NCBI GenBank assembly: GCA_017852075.1
Contig: JAFMLQ010000001.1
Location: 1 to 64,000 of the forward strand
Direction of reading: 5' to 3'
From: Flavobacteriaceae bacterium
Lineage (GTDB): Bacteria > Bacteroidota > Bacteroidia > Flavobacteriales > Flavobacteriaceae
DNA: 64,000 nt
The notes beneath the pieces were generated by a model that saw only the letters and a list, made by a program, of their open reading frames with translations, was not told where the DNA came from and made no database searches. The position numbers were made by a program, and so were the translations under genes. Every line of letters begins with the position of its first letter. The first letter of the stretch is position 1. Positions 9,746-19,376 of this stretch are shown in pieces.

Positions 9746-12196
9746 ATGAAGGTTTTAAAATTTGGCGGTACTTCTGTCGCAAATCCACAAAGTCTTACCC
9801 ACGTCATAGACATTATAAATAGCTCTAAAGAGCGTCAAGTTATAGTGGTCTCTGCCTTAGGGGGGATAACAAATTTACTAGTAGAGATGGCAGCAAAAGC
9901 CAGCTCTGGCGTTCCGAACTACAAAGCGCATATTGATACAATAGAAACCAGACATCTGGAGCTAATCGAATACTTTGTCCCTGTCACCCAGCAAAGTGAA
10001 ATCATCAGTTTTTTAAAATCACAACTTAATGAGCTAGAAGAAATTCTGGAATCGTTATTCACTCTAGAGGAAGCCACTCAAAAAAGTCTTTCAAAAATAT
10101 CCAGCTATGGAGAAATTCTATCTAGCACCATTATTTTTCACATTCTCAAACATCAAGATTGTAAGGTAACTCTTAAAGACGCTCGCTCATTCCTATTCAC
10201 ACACACCTTGAATGATCGCGAAGTGGTCAACCATGAATTAAGTGCTAAAAAAACAATAGCTCTTATTAACAATAGTGATGACGAACTTATTCTTGTCCCT
10301 GGTTTTATAGCCCAAGACGAAGAAGGAAATACGACAACCTTAGGACGGGGTGGATCTGATTTTACAGCCTCATTAATCGCCAATTACATAGATGCTCCAT
10401 TATTGGAAATCTGGACCGATGTCAGTGGAATGTTTACTGCAAATCCAAAACTGGTTAGTCAAGCACAGCCCATTGAAAAACTCTCTTATCACGAGGCGAT
10501 GGAACTTTCACATTTTGGTGCGAAAGTTATTTATCCACCCACCCTTCAACCTCTCATTGAAAAAAAGATACCTGTACTTATTAAAAATACCTTTGATGCT
10601 TCTGCAAAAGGGACGCGGATTGATGAAAATGGAGCTGCCCAAAAAGAAGGCGCAACAGTTAAGGGAGTCAGCCACATAGAGAATGTTGCTCTTATCAGCT
10701 TAGAAGGAAGCGGTATGATTGGAATCCCTGGATTTTCCAAAAGGCTATTCGAATGCCTTTCTCTCAAGCAAATCAATATCATTATGATTACACAGGCTTC
10801 ATCAGAACACTCCATCTGCATAGGGGTTCGTTCTGAAGATGCAATTCCTGCAAAAAAAGCCATCGATGCCCATTTCACTTTTGAAATTAGTCTCAACAAA
10901 GTAGCTCCCGCAAAAATTGAAACAGAAATGACTAACATTGCTGTAGTCGGAGATCGCATGAAAGACCATCAAGGAATCAGTGGTAAACTTTTCAGCAGCC
11001 TTGGGGCAAATAACATAAATATCAGAGCGATTGCACAAGGTGCCTCGGAGAGAAACATATCTATTGTAATCGACAAAAAGAACACCCAAAAGGCGTTAAA
11101 CACAATTCATGAAAGCTTTTTTGAAGAACAAACAAAAGAGCTCAACCTGTTTATTACCGGTGTAGGTAACGTAGGAGGAAAATTATTAGAGCAAATCCAT
11201 AGGCAACAAGAATATCTTTTGGAGCACCTGCGATTGAAAATTCGGGTAATCGCATTGTCCAATTCTAGAAAGATGCTACTTCAAGAAAATCCAATTGAAT
11301 TAGATAATTGGAAGGTGGAACTTGAAAAAAGTGAAACTAAAGCAGATAGAGATCTCTTCTTTGATCACATTAAGCAATTGAATTTACGCAACAGCATCTT
11401 TGTAGATAATACGGCTAATGAAACCATTGCAAGAGAATACGAGCGCTATTTAGAACACAACATAGGGGTTGTAACCTGTAATAAAATTGCCTGTGCAAGT
11501 TCTTTATCAAATTACCTTGATTTAAAGAAAACAGCTAGACGCTTTGGCACTCCCTTTTTGTTTGAAACCAATGTAGGCGCAGGGCTTCCTGTAATAGACA
11601 CTTTAAACAACCTCATTGCCTCGGGGGATGAGATTCATAAAATTCAAGCCATTCTTTCTGGAAGTTTAAATTTTGTTTTTAATAACTTCACCTCTACCAC
11701 TTCTTTTAAAGAGGTTGTTCAGCGTGCTCAAGAAGAGGGCTATACAGAACCCGATCCAAAAATAGACCTCAGCGGGGTTGATGTAGCCAGAAAAATTCTT
11801 ATTCTAGCACGTGAAAGTGGATTTAGTTTGGAATTGGAAGACATACATAACAAACTTTTTTTGCCAGAAGAAGTACTCAATACTTCCAATAACCAAGACT
11901 TTTATTCTGCGATAGAAAAAAATGAAGACCACTTCCAAAATTTACTTAAACATGCAACAGAAAAAAATGCTAGACTTAAGTATGTTGCCCAATTAGAGAA
12001 TGGAAAGGCATCTGTAGGACTTCAAGAAATTGAATCAGACCACGATTTTTATAATTTAGAAGGGAGTGATAACATCATTTTATTTTATACCACCCGTTAC
12101 AAAAACCAACCTCTCATTGTGAAAGGGGCTGGAGCTGGAGCTGAAGTCACAGCGGGAGGAATTTTTGGAGATATTATTCGAATAGGAAAGAAATAA
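9746..12196 (+). CDS. thrA: Bifunctional aspartate kinase / homoserine dehydrogenase I
   Basis: 'MKVLKFGGTSVANP' kinase start, ACT domains, then homoserine dehydrogenase ('FITGVGNVGGKLLEQI', 'GSLNFVFNNF'). ORF track begins at an upstream TTG (9740). Confidence 0.95.
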   Translation: MKVLKFGGTSVANPQSLTHVIDIINSSKERQVIVVSALGGITNLLVEMAAKASSGVPNYKAHIDTIETRHLELIEYFVPVTQQSEIISFLKSQLNELEEILESLFTLEEATQKSLSKISSYGEILSSTIIFHILKHQDCKVTLKDARSFLFTHTLNDREVVNHELSAKKTIALINNSDDELILVPGFIAQDEEGNTTTLGRGGSDFTASLIANYIDAPLLEIWTDVSGMFTANPKLVSQAQPIEKLSYHEAMELSHFGAKVIYPPTLQPLIEKKIPVLIKNTFDASAKGTRIDENGAAQKEGATVKGVSHIENVALISLEGSGMIGIPGFSKRLFECLSLKQINIIMITQASSEHSICIGVRSEDAIPAKKAIDAHFTFEISLNKVAPAKIETEMTNIAVVGDRMKDHQGISGKLFSSLGANNINIRAIAQGASERNISIVIDKKNTQKALNTIHESFFEEQTKELNLFITGVGNVGGKLLEQIHRQQEYLLEHLRLKIRVIALSNSRKMLLQENPIELDNWKVELEKSETKADRDLFFDHIKQLNLRNSIFVDNTANETIAREYERYLEHNIGVVTCNKIACASSLSNYLDLKKTARRFGTPFLFETNVGAGLPVIDTLNNLIASGDEIHKIQAILSGSLNFVFNNFTSTTSFKEVVQRAQEEGYTEPDPKIDLSGVDVARKILILARESGFSLELEDIHNKLFLPEEVLNTSNNQDFYSAIEKNEDHFQNLLKHATEKNARLKYVAQLENGKASVGLQEIESDHDFYNLEGSDNIILFYTTRYKNQPLIVKGAGAGAEVTAGGIFGDIIRIGKK

Positions 12197-13117
12197 ATGG
12201 AGGAAATTAAAATTTTTGCACCAGCAAGTGTGGCCAACATCTCATGTGGATTTGATGTGCTTGGGTTCTGTTTAGACCCTATAGGTGATATCATGCACGT
12301 CAGCAAAACAGAAACTCCAGGAGTACAAATTGGGACTGTTACGGGTCAAGAATTACCTATCGATCCCTTAAAAAATGTTGCCAGTGTGGCTGTTTCAGCC
12401 CTTTTGGAGGCGCATCCTTCAAAAAAAGGTTTTCGTATTGATATCGACAAAAGAATTAAACCTGGAAGTGGAATTGGAAGTAGTGCAGCCAGTGCAGCAG
12501 GAGCGGTTTTTGCTGTAAATGAATTACTGGGGAAACCTTATTCTAGAAATGAGTTGGTACAGTTCGCCATGGCAGGTGAAGCCCTAGCTAGTGGTGCTGC
12601 GCATGCAGATAATTTAGCCCCAGTTTTACTAGGTGGATTTACTCTCGTTCGGTGTAATAACACTTTAGACATCCTCAAACTCCCTACCCCTCCAGATTTG
12701 TTTGCGACAGTAATACATCCCAAAATTGAATTAAAAACCATTCATTCAAGAGCGATTTTAAAAAATGAAATTCCGCTCAAGAAAGCGGTTGCACAATGGG
12801 GCAATGTGGGTGCTTTTGTAAGTGCGCTGTATACACAAGACTATGAACTCCTTTCAAGGAGCATGCAAGATGAAGTAATCGAACCCCTTCGGTCCATGTT
12901 AATCCCTAAGTTTAATGAAGTAAAACAGGCGGCATTAGCTTCTGGAGCATTGGGTAGTGGTATCTCAGGTTCGGGACCATCTATCTATGCTTTGTCAAAA
13001 GGAAAGGCAATGGCAATAAAAGTAGGAGACGCAATGAAAACGTTTTATGATCAGATTGGATTAGACTACGACATTCATATTTCTTCAATCAACGAAAAAG
13101 GGATCAAAATTTTATAA
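12197..13117 (+). CDS. thrB: Homoserine kinase
   Basis: GHMP kinase motif 'PGSGIGSSAASAAGA'; between thrA and thrC; ATG directly follows the thrA stop. Confidence 0.95.
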   Translation: MEEIKIFAPASVANISCGFDVLGFCLDPIGDIMHVSKTETPGVQIGTVTGQELPIDPLKNVASVAVSALLEAHPSKKGFRIDIDKRIKPGSGIGSSAASAAGAVFAVNELLGKPYSRNELVQFAMAGEALASGAAHADNLAPVLLGGFTLVRCNNTLDILKLPTPPDLFATVIHPKIELKTIHSRAILKNEIPLKKAVAQWGNVGAFVSALYTQDYELLSRSMQDEVIEPLRSMLIPKFNEVKQAALASGALGSGISGSGPSIYALSKGKAMAIKVGDAMKTFYDQIGLDYDIHISSINEKGIKIL

Positions 13118-13120
13118 CAG

Positions 13121-14428
13121 GTGAAATACTTTAGTTTAAATCACAATGCAAAAGATGTGAGCTTCCTTGAAGCTGTGGTAAGTGGCCTGGCTCCCGATCG
13201 CGGTTTGTACTTCCCAAAAGAAATTCCCGTTCTAGATCAAGCGTTTATTTATAATCTACGACAGTATTCAGATCATGAAATAGCGTTTCAGGTAATTCAA
13301 CCCTTTGTAGGCGAAGACATTCCTAAAGAGCAATTAGAAAAGATTGTGAAAGACACGCTAAACTTTGACTTTCCCATTGTCAAAATCACAGAAAATGTTG
13401 CAGCTCTTGAGCTTTTTCAAGGCCCTACCCTAGCGTTTAAAGATGTAGGAGCGCGTTTTATGGCCCGTTGCCTTTCCCATGCAAATACTGTGAAAGAAAG
13501 AGGGAAAATTACCGTATTGGTGGCTACTTCTGGAGATACTGGAGGTGCCGTAGCTGATGGTTTTTATAAAGTAAATGGAATCGATGTAGTCATTCTTTAC
13601 CCCAAAGGAAAAGTGAGTGACATACAAGAGCGACAGTTGACAACATTGGGAGAAAACATAACTGCTTTAGAAGTTGATGGAACGTTTGATGATTGCCAAG
13701 AAATGGTCAAGTCTGCCTTTATAGATATTGAATTGATTCAAAAGATTGCCTTAACCTCCGCCAACTCGATTAATATTGCACGTTGGTTAGCGCAAATGTT
13801 TTACTATTTTATCGCTTATAAAAATAGGCCCAATCCAGATAAAAAATTAGTGATTTCTGTTCCTAGTGGAAATTTTGGAAATCTTTGTGCTGGACTAATT
13901 GCCCGACAAATGGGACTCCCCATTGACCATTTTATAGCAAGTACTAACGTTAACAATACAGTTCCTGAATATTTAGAATCAGGAGAATACGCTCCCAAAA
14001 AGTCAATTCAAACGATTTCTAATGCGATGGATGTGGGTGACCCAAGTAACTTCATTCGTATACAGAAAATATTTAATAACGATTTTTTTAAACTAAAAAA
14101 GACCTTGAGTGGTTTTAGTTATTCGGACAAACAAACAGAAAAGGCAATCAAAGAAATATTTGATCAAAAAGGATACATTGCTGATCCGCACGGTGCAATT
14201 GGTTATCTCGGTTTGAAAGCGTTTGTGGAGTCTCAGGAAGACCCCACATCCTATCAAGGTATATTCTTAGAAACCGCCCATCCAATTAAATTTGCAAATT
14301 CTGTAGAAAAAATTCTAAACACTCAAATTCAAATGCCAGAACGACTCAAAGGTGTGCTTCAAAAGGAAAAATTAAGTCGCCCCATAGACACCTATCAAGA
14401 ATTGAAATCCTTTTTGTTGACTCGTTAG
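13121..14428 (+). CDS. thrC: Threonine synthase
   Basis: 'GPTLAFKDVGARFMAR' PLP-lysine motif, 'VATSGDTGGAVADGF'; GTG start. Confidence 0.95.
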   Translation: MKYFSLNHNAKDVSFLEAVVSGLAPDRGLYFPKEIPVLDQAFIYNLRQYSDHEIAFQVIQPFVGEDIPKEQLEKIVKDTLNFDFPIVKITENVAALELFQGPTLAFKDVGARFMARCLSHANTVKERGKITVLVATSGDTGGAVADGFYKVNGIDVVILYPKGKVSDIQERQLTTLGENITALEVDGTFDDCQEMVKSAFIDIELIQKIALTSANSINIARWLAQMFYYFIAYKNRPNPDKKLVISVPSGNFGNLCAGLIARQMGLPIDHFIASTNVNNTVPEYLESGEYAPKKSIQTISNAMDVGDPSNFIRIQKIFNNDFFKLKKTLSGFSYSDKQTEKAIKEIFDQKGYIADPHGAIGYLGLKAFVESQEDPTSYQGIFLETAHPIKFANSVEKILNTQIQMPERLKGVLQKEKLSRPIDTYQELKSFLLTR

Positions 14429-16056
14429 TCTATTTTCAGAGGCGGTAATGTAAAATCATCTAACGCACTTTTTTCTTTCATTAGAGATTCTATTTCATCC
14501 CATGCTCTAGGAGCATCTTTAGAAAGGTTTTCAGGTCCCTTTTCAGTTATCAATATATCATCTTCAATTCGGATTCCTATATTCCACCATTTGGGATCGC
14601 ATGGACTACCCTCAGGGATATAAATACCAGGCTCCACTGTGATGACCATATTTGGAGCTAAATTCTTATACAAACCAGGATCATGGACATCTAAACCAAT
14701 GTGATGAGCTACACCATGGGGAAGGTAACGTCTAAATTCCTCAGCCTGTTCGATTATCCCTAACTCCAGTAATCCCTCCTGAACAACCTTATAAGCAGCT
14801 TTAGTAATAGCTCTAAAGCTTTCACCACTTTGAGCGGCATTAATCCCAGCATTTTGAGCATCATAAACAATTTTGTAAAGAGCGCGTTGCTCTGCTGTAA
14901 ATTTTCCTGAAACGGGAATTGTTCTTGTCACATCTGCGGTGTAACCGTTATACTCGGCGCCAAGATCCATTAAAATAAGTTGGTTTTCAATATCTGTTTT
15001 ATCATTAGTGATATAATGAAGTACACAGGCATTATCTCCAGCTCCTACAATAGAAGGGTAGCCTTCGTGTGCCGCACCATATTTTTTATACACCAATTGG
15101 TGAATTCCCTGCACTTCACGTTCTGTCATCTCAGGCTTAATGGCTTTCATTACTTCGCGTTGTCCCTGTGCAGAGATCTGAACGGCTTTCTTTATTAGGG
15201 TAAGTTCTTCTTGAGCCTTAATTTCACGAGAACTCGCCATAAAATTCGACAATTGATCAATATCAAAATTGTACTCTCTTAATAAAAAGGCACTTCGTGT
15301 TTTTAAATCGGTTAGTGTTGATTCATCCTCAGCTTTTAGAATGAAATCTTGAATCACAGGGTCTTCTAAGAGACTAGGATCGTTTTTTGATAAATAATCA
15401 ATGGTTCTTTTGATGCTGGGTATTTGATCCGTCTCCACTTGACGAATTCGTTGATAAAGTCGGTAACGATCGGCATCAAAGTCCTGAGGGAAATTGATGG
15501 CTTGCTTAAAATGTTTTTGCAAGTCAAATAGATCGCTGGAATCGTTTCCATCTCGGACATCGTTTTTAAAATCAAACATAAAAACCGTGTCAAAACGATC
15601 AAAATCGTGCTTATCAGATATAAAAGTATCTTTCAACGCTACACGATCAAAACCCATTTTAATAGCACCCGCTACGCCCAATCTGCGGCCGTTCCACATT
15701 TCGTTTCGGGCATCGCGTTCTCTAACATACAATTTTTCATAATAGGTTCCTTGATCGTCTTTTTGTGGCGTACTATAGACTAATAATACAGCATGGGGTT
15801 CATTCCAGCCTGTGAGATAGAAAAAATTGGGATCTGGGTGGTATTCAAAATCTACATCATTAGCTCTGTTTCGAATGGGAGCAGTGAAAAAAACAGCTAC
15901 TGAATTGTTCGGAAGTTTTTCTCTTAATTGTTGTCGTCGTTCGCTATGAAAATCCGATGAAAGTTCCGACTTTTGCCCAAGAAGTTTTTCGGGAAAAGTG
16001 ATAAATAACATTAGAAATACAGAAAGCAATGTGATTTGTATGTTAAACTTTTTCAT
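14425..16056 (-). CDS. Aminopeptidase P family (M24) Xaa-Pro aminopeptidase, secreted
   Basis: 'LMDLGAEYNGYTADVTRTIPVSGKF', 'GVAHHIGLDVHD', 'VTVEPGIYIP'; start moved to MKKFNIQITLLSVFLMLF signal peptide (ORF track start 16110). Confidence 0.9.
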   Translation of the reverse strand: MKKFNIQITLLSVFLMLFITFPEKLLGQKSELSSDFHSERRQQLREKLPNNSVAVFFTAPIRNRANDVDFEYHPDPNFFYLTGWNEPHAVLLVYSTPQKDDQGTYYEKLYVRERDARNEMWNGRRLGVAGAIKMGFDRVALKDTFISDKHDFDRFDTVFMFDFKNDVRDGNDSSDLFDLQKHFKQAINFPQDFDADRYRLYQRIRQVETDQIPSIKRTIDYLSKNDPSLLEDPVIQDFILKAEDESTLTDLKTRSAFLLREYNFDIDQLSNFMASSREIKAQEELTLIKKAVQISAQGQREVMKAIKPEMTEREVQGIHQLVYKKYGAAHEGYPSIVGAGDNACVLHYITNDKTDIENQLILMDLGAEYNGYTADVTRTIPVSGKFTAEQRALYKIVYDAQNAGINAAQSGESFRAITKAAYKVVQEGLLELGIIEQAEEFRRYLPHGVAHHIGLDVHDPGLYKNLAPNMVITVEPGIYIPEGSPCDPKWWNIGIRIEDDILITEKGPENLSKDAPRAWDEIESLMKEKSALDDFTLPPLKID

Positions 16057-16080
16057 GATAAATAATTTATCTGTGAACTT

Positions 16081-17166
16081 ATGAAAAAAACAACACTTTA
16101 CAATGCTCATTTAGCTCTGAATGCCAAAATGACCCCCTTTGGAGGATATGAAATGCCTGTACAATATACTGGGGTAAAGAAAGAACACCTTGCTGTTCGA
16201 GAAAGTGTGGGTGTTTTTGATGTTTCCCATATGGGGGAATTCTATGTCTCTGGACCTCGTGCATTGGATTTACTTCAATACGTATGCAGTAATGATATTT
16301 CCAAAATTATTGTTGGGAAAGCGCAATATAATTACTTCCCCAATGCTGAAGGAGGTATCGTGGACGATCTGATTGTTTATCGCTTGGCAGAAGAACGCTA
16401 TTTAATGGTAGTCAATGCGTCCAATATTGAAAAAGATTGGAGCTGGATTCAAAAACACAATCAAAATTTCGATGCTCAAATAGAAAATCATTCGGATAAT
16501 ACTGCCCTACTTGCCATACAAGGGCCTAAAGCCATTGAGGCTATGCAGTCATGTACTGAGTTTCCCTTGGCGTCACTCCCTTTTTATGCTCATACAACCG
16601 CCTCTTTTGCAGGATGTGAAAATGTACTAATTGCAACTACTGGTTATACAGGTGCTGGAGGTATAGAAGTTTATTTTCCAGCGTCCGAAGCGGAAACAGT
16701 TTGGAATACAGTCCTCAAGGCAGGCGCTCCGTTTGGAATTGTGCCAGTAGGGCTTGCCGCGCGTGATACACTCAGAACTGAAATGGGATATTGTCTTTAC
16801 GGAAATGAAATTAATGATACAACGTCACCAATTGCCGCAGGATTGGGATGGGTGACCAAGCCTGAAACTGATTTTATCAATTCTGAGAATATCGCCTTAC
16901 AAAAAAAGGAAGGTACCCCTCAAAAACTAATTGGATTTACAATGGAAAACCGAGCCATTCCCAGAAGCGGTTACACTCTAGTAGATATTGATAAGAAACC
17001 TATTGGTTCGGTGACCTCAGGAACCCAATCTCCTGTACTGTCTCAAGGCATCGGATTGGGTTATGTCGATTCCAGTTGGGCAACTCCCGGAACCCCAATA
17101 GGGGTGCTGATTCGTGACAAATTTTGTCCTGCTCAGATCGTAAAAACCCCTTTCATTAAATCCTAA
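16081..17166 (+). CDS. gcvT: Glycine cleavage system aminomethyltransferase T
   Basis: '[38 protein letters not shown]', '[18 protein letters not shown]'. Confidence 0.96.
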   Translation: MKKTTLYNAHLALNAKMTPFGGYEMPVQYTGVKKEHLAVRESVGVFDVSHMGEFYVSGPRALDLLQYVCSNDISKIIVGKAQYNYFPNAEGGIVDDLIVYRLAEERYLMVVNASNIEKDWSWIQKHNQNFDAQIENHSDNTALLAIQGPKAIEAMQSCTEFPLASLPFYAHTTASFAGCENVLIATTGYTGAGGIEVYFPASEAETVWNTVLKAGAPFGIVPVGLAARDTLRTEMGYCLYGNEINDTTSPIAAGLGWVTKPETDFINSENIALQKKEGTPQKLIGFTMENRAIPRSGYTLVDIDKKPIGSVTSGTQSPVLSQGIGLGYVDSSWATPGTPIGVLIRDKFCPAQIVKTPFIKS

Positions 17167-17170
17167 ATCA

Positions 17171-17983
17171 TTGAAATCCATACTGATTTTAGGAGCTAGT
17201 GGGTTTATTGGAAATGCACTGTACAAAGAACTAGCACCCTATTACAAAACCTATGGAACCTACCACAGCTCTGAAGAATATAAAAAAAATAACCATTTTT
17301 TTTACTACGACATTGAAAAAGGAGGATTGAATTCTCTTCTGAATGAAATAAAACCCAAACTCATAATCTCCGCCCTGCGAGGTGATTTTAACGCTCAAGT
17401 AGAAGCACATCGCTTTCTTACAGATTATATACGGACTCACGATTGTAGAATGATGTTCCTGTCTTCAGCCAATGTCTTTGATTCCTTTCGACATTACCCC
17501 TCTTACGAATATGACAAAACCCTATCAGAAAGTGTCTATGGCCATTTTAAAATAAAAATTGAAAACCAACTCCTCCACTTGGCTGTGGGAAAATACGTTA
17601 TTATCCGTTTGCCTATGATATTTGGAATCAATGCTCCGAGGACCTTAGAGATTGATGCAGCAATAAAAAATGATACTTCCATTGAAGTTTTTCCCAATAC
17701 CATTGTAAATGTAAATAGCGATGTCCGACTCAGCCAACAAATCCATTATTTAATAAATCATAAAAAAACAGGGATTTTCCATTTAGGAAGTACCGATTTA
17801 ATTTCCCATTTTGATTTTATTAGAACTCTAATCGAAAGAAGACACAACACATCGGGAATTTACAAACAAGTATTTACCTCCAATACTATGCGGTATTTGG
17901 CTACACTACCCAAAGAAAATAAGCTTCCTCATCACCTTCAGCCTTCATACACTGATATTTTAGATGATTTGAGTCTTCGGTAA
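17171..17983 (+). CDS. SDR/RmlD-like NAD(P)-binding sugar nucleotide-type reductase
   Basis: 'SILILGASGFIGNALYKEL' Rossmann motif; RmlD-like length; TTG start. Confidence 0.7.
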   Translation: MKSILILGASGFIGNALYKELAPYYKTYGTYHSSEEYKKNNHFFYYDIEKGGLNSLLNEIKPKLIISALRGDFNAQVEAHRFLTDYIRTHDCRMMFLSSANVFDSFRHYPSYEYDKTLSESVYGHFKIKIENQLLHLAVGKYVIIRLPMIFGINAPRTLEIDAAIKNDTSIEVFPNTIVNVNSDVRLSQQIHYLINHKKTGIFHLGSTDLISHFDFIRTLIERRHNTSGIYKQVFTSNTMRYLATLPKENKLPHHLQPSYTDILDDLSLR

Positions 17984-18056
17984 ACGCAAAATTTCATCGA
18001 ACCTCCTTAATAAGCTACTTCTACTTGCCTACTAATTATCTACTCCTAAAGTTTTT

Positions 18057-18064
18057 TATATTTG
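18057..18064 (+). promoter_or_regulatory. Candidate -7 box TATATTTG upstream of yebC
   Basis: Exact TAnnTTTG match 23 nt before the ATG; no well-spaced TTG -33. Confidence 0.35.
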
Positions 18065-18086
18065 TGGGTCTTCAAAAATAAGCAGT

Positions 18087-18803
18087 ATGGGAAGAGCCTT
18101 TGAATTTAGAAAAGCACGAAAAATGAAACGTTGGTCTGCCATGGCCAAAACCTTTACCCGTATTGGTAAAGACATCGTAATGGCTGTCAAAGACGGGGGC
18201 CCTGATCCGGACAACAACTCCCGTCTTCGTGCGGTGATTCAAAACGCCAAGGCAGCAAATATGCCGAAAGAAAATGTAGAACGCGCGATCAAAAAAGCCT
18301 CTGATAAAGACTCTGGAGACTTTAAAGAAGTGCTTTTTGAAGGCTATGCACCTCACGGTATTGCCGTTCTTGTTGAAACCGCCACAGACAACAATAACAG
18401 AACGGTAGCCAACATAAGATCCTATTTTAACAAAGCCAATGGAAACCTAGGAACCGCTGGTTCAGTAGAGTTTATGTTTGACCATTCCTGCAACTTTAGA
18501 ATAAATCCCACAGATTTGGATGTAGAAGAAATCGAATTTGAATTTATCGATTATGGAGTGGAAGAAGTTTTTGTAGATGACGATGGTATAATGCTATATG
18601 CCCCTTTTGAAAGCTTTGGAAAGATTCAAAAAGAACTGGAAAAACGCAACTTAGAAATCCTGTCCTCAGGCTTTGAACGCATTCCTCAGGTTTTGAAAAC
18701 TTTAGCCGCTGAAGCACAAGAAGAAGTCATTCAACTTATCGAAAAAATTGAAGAAGATGACGACGTTCAAAACGTATATCATACCTTAGAAATAAAGGAA
18801 TAA
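18087..18803 (+). CDS. YebC/PmpR family transcriptional/translational regulator
   Basis: 'MGRAFEFRKARKMKRWSAMAKTFTRIGKDI', 'NMPKENVERAIKKA', 'FEGYAPHGIAVLVE'. Confidence 0.95.
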   Translation: MGRAFEFRKARKMKRWSAMAKTFTRIGKDIVMAVKDGGPDPDNNSRLRAVIQNAKAANMPKENVERAIKKASDKDSGDFKEVLFEGYAPHGIAVLVETATDNNNRTVANIRSYFNKANGNLGTAGSVEFMFDHSCNFRINPTDLDVEEIEFEFIDYGVEEVFVDDDGIMLYAPFESFGKIQKELEKRNLEILSSGFERIPQVLKTLAAEAQEEVIQLIEKIEEDDDVQNVYHTLEIKE

Positions 18804-19376
18804 TCAAAAACTATTCTCTTTTGAATAGCCTCCTACTCCTTTAAACAAGACTTCCAAAGTCTTCAGATCTTGAGTTTCATCCTCCGTAGTGTAAAAGTTG
18901 GGATGAATAATTACTTTTTTATTTTCATAATCAAAAGCTACAGGAACAATGGGAATTTGCAAATGTTTGGCAAGGTGATAATACCCTGTTCGGAGTTTAT
19001 TTACCTTTTTCCGGGTACCCTCAGGAGCAAGTGCGATTCGAAATTTTTGATGCGCATCAAATACAGCGGCAAGGGATGCCACCGATCCTTTATTTCCTGT
19101 CCTATCGATTGGAGCACCTCCCAAACCTCTGAAAAACCATCCTGTTAAAGGCCTAAATAGCTCCTTTTTTCCAATAAAATTGATCGTTTCTCCAGAGATG
19201 CTACGAACCAATAAACCCAAAAAAAAATCCACCCAACTGGTATGAGGAACTACTGCAATAATATACTTTGGAAGACTTGGGAATTGACCGTGTAATTCCC
19301 ATTTAAGAAGCTTGAAAAAAATACCCTTAGAAAGTAAACGAAACATTGTTCTAAGGTAGGGATTTAAAATCTTCAT
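18804..19376 (-). CDS. 1-acyl-sn-glycerol-3-phosphate acyltransferase-like protein
   Basis: 'VVPHTSWVDFFLGL' (HX4D-type) and 'APEGTRKKVNKLRTGYYHLA'; start moved to MKILNPYLRTMF. Confidence 0.85.
   Translation of the reverse strand: MKILNPYLRTMFRLLSKGIFFKLLKWELHGQFPSLPKYIIAVVPHTSWVDFFLGLLVRSISGETINFIGKKELFRPLTGWFFRGLGGAPIDRTGNKGSVASLAAVFDAHQKFRIALAPEGTRKKVNKLRTGYYHLAKHLQIPIVPVAFDYENKKVIIHPNFYTTEDETQDLKTLEVLFKGVGGYSKENSF

Noticed and set aside
10546-10959. 137-aa minus-strand ORF inside thrA (and similar shadow ORFs at 8230..8700, 7441..7812, 36002..36343, 48678..49094, 1503..1868)
   Set aside because: They lie opposite well-supported coding genes and show no domain features.
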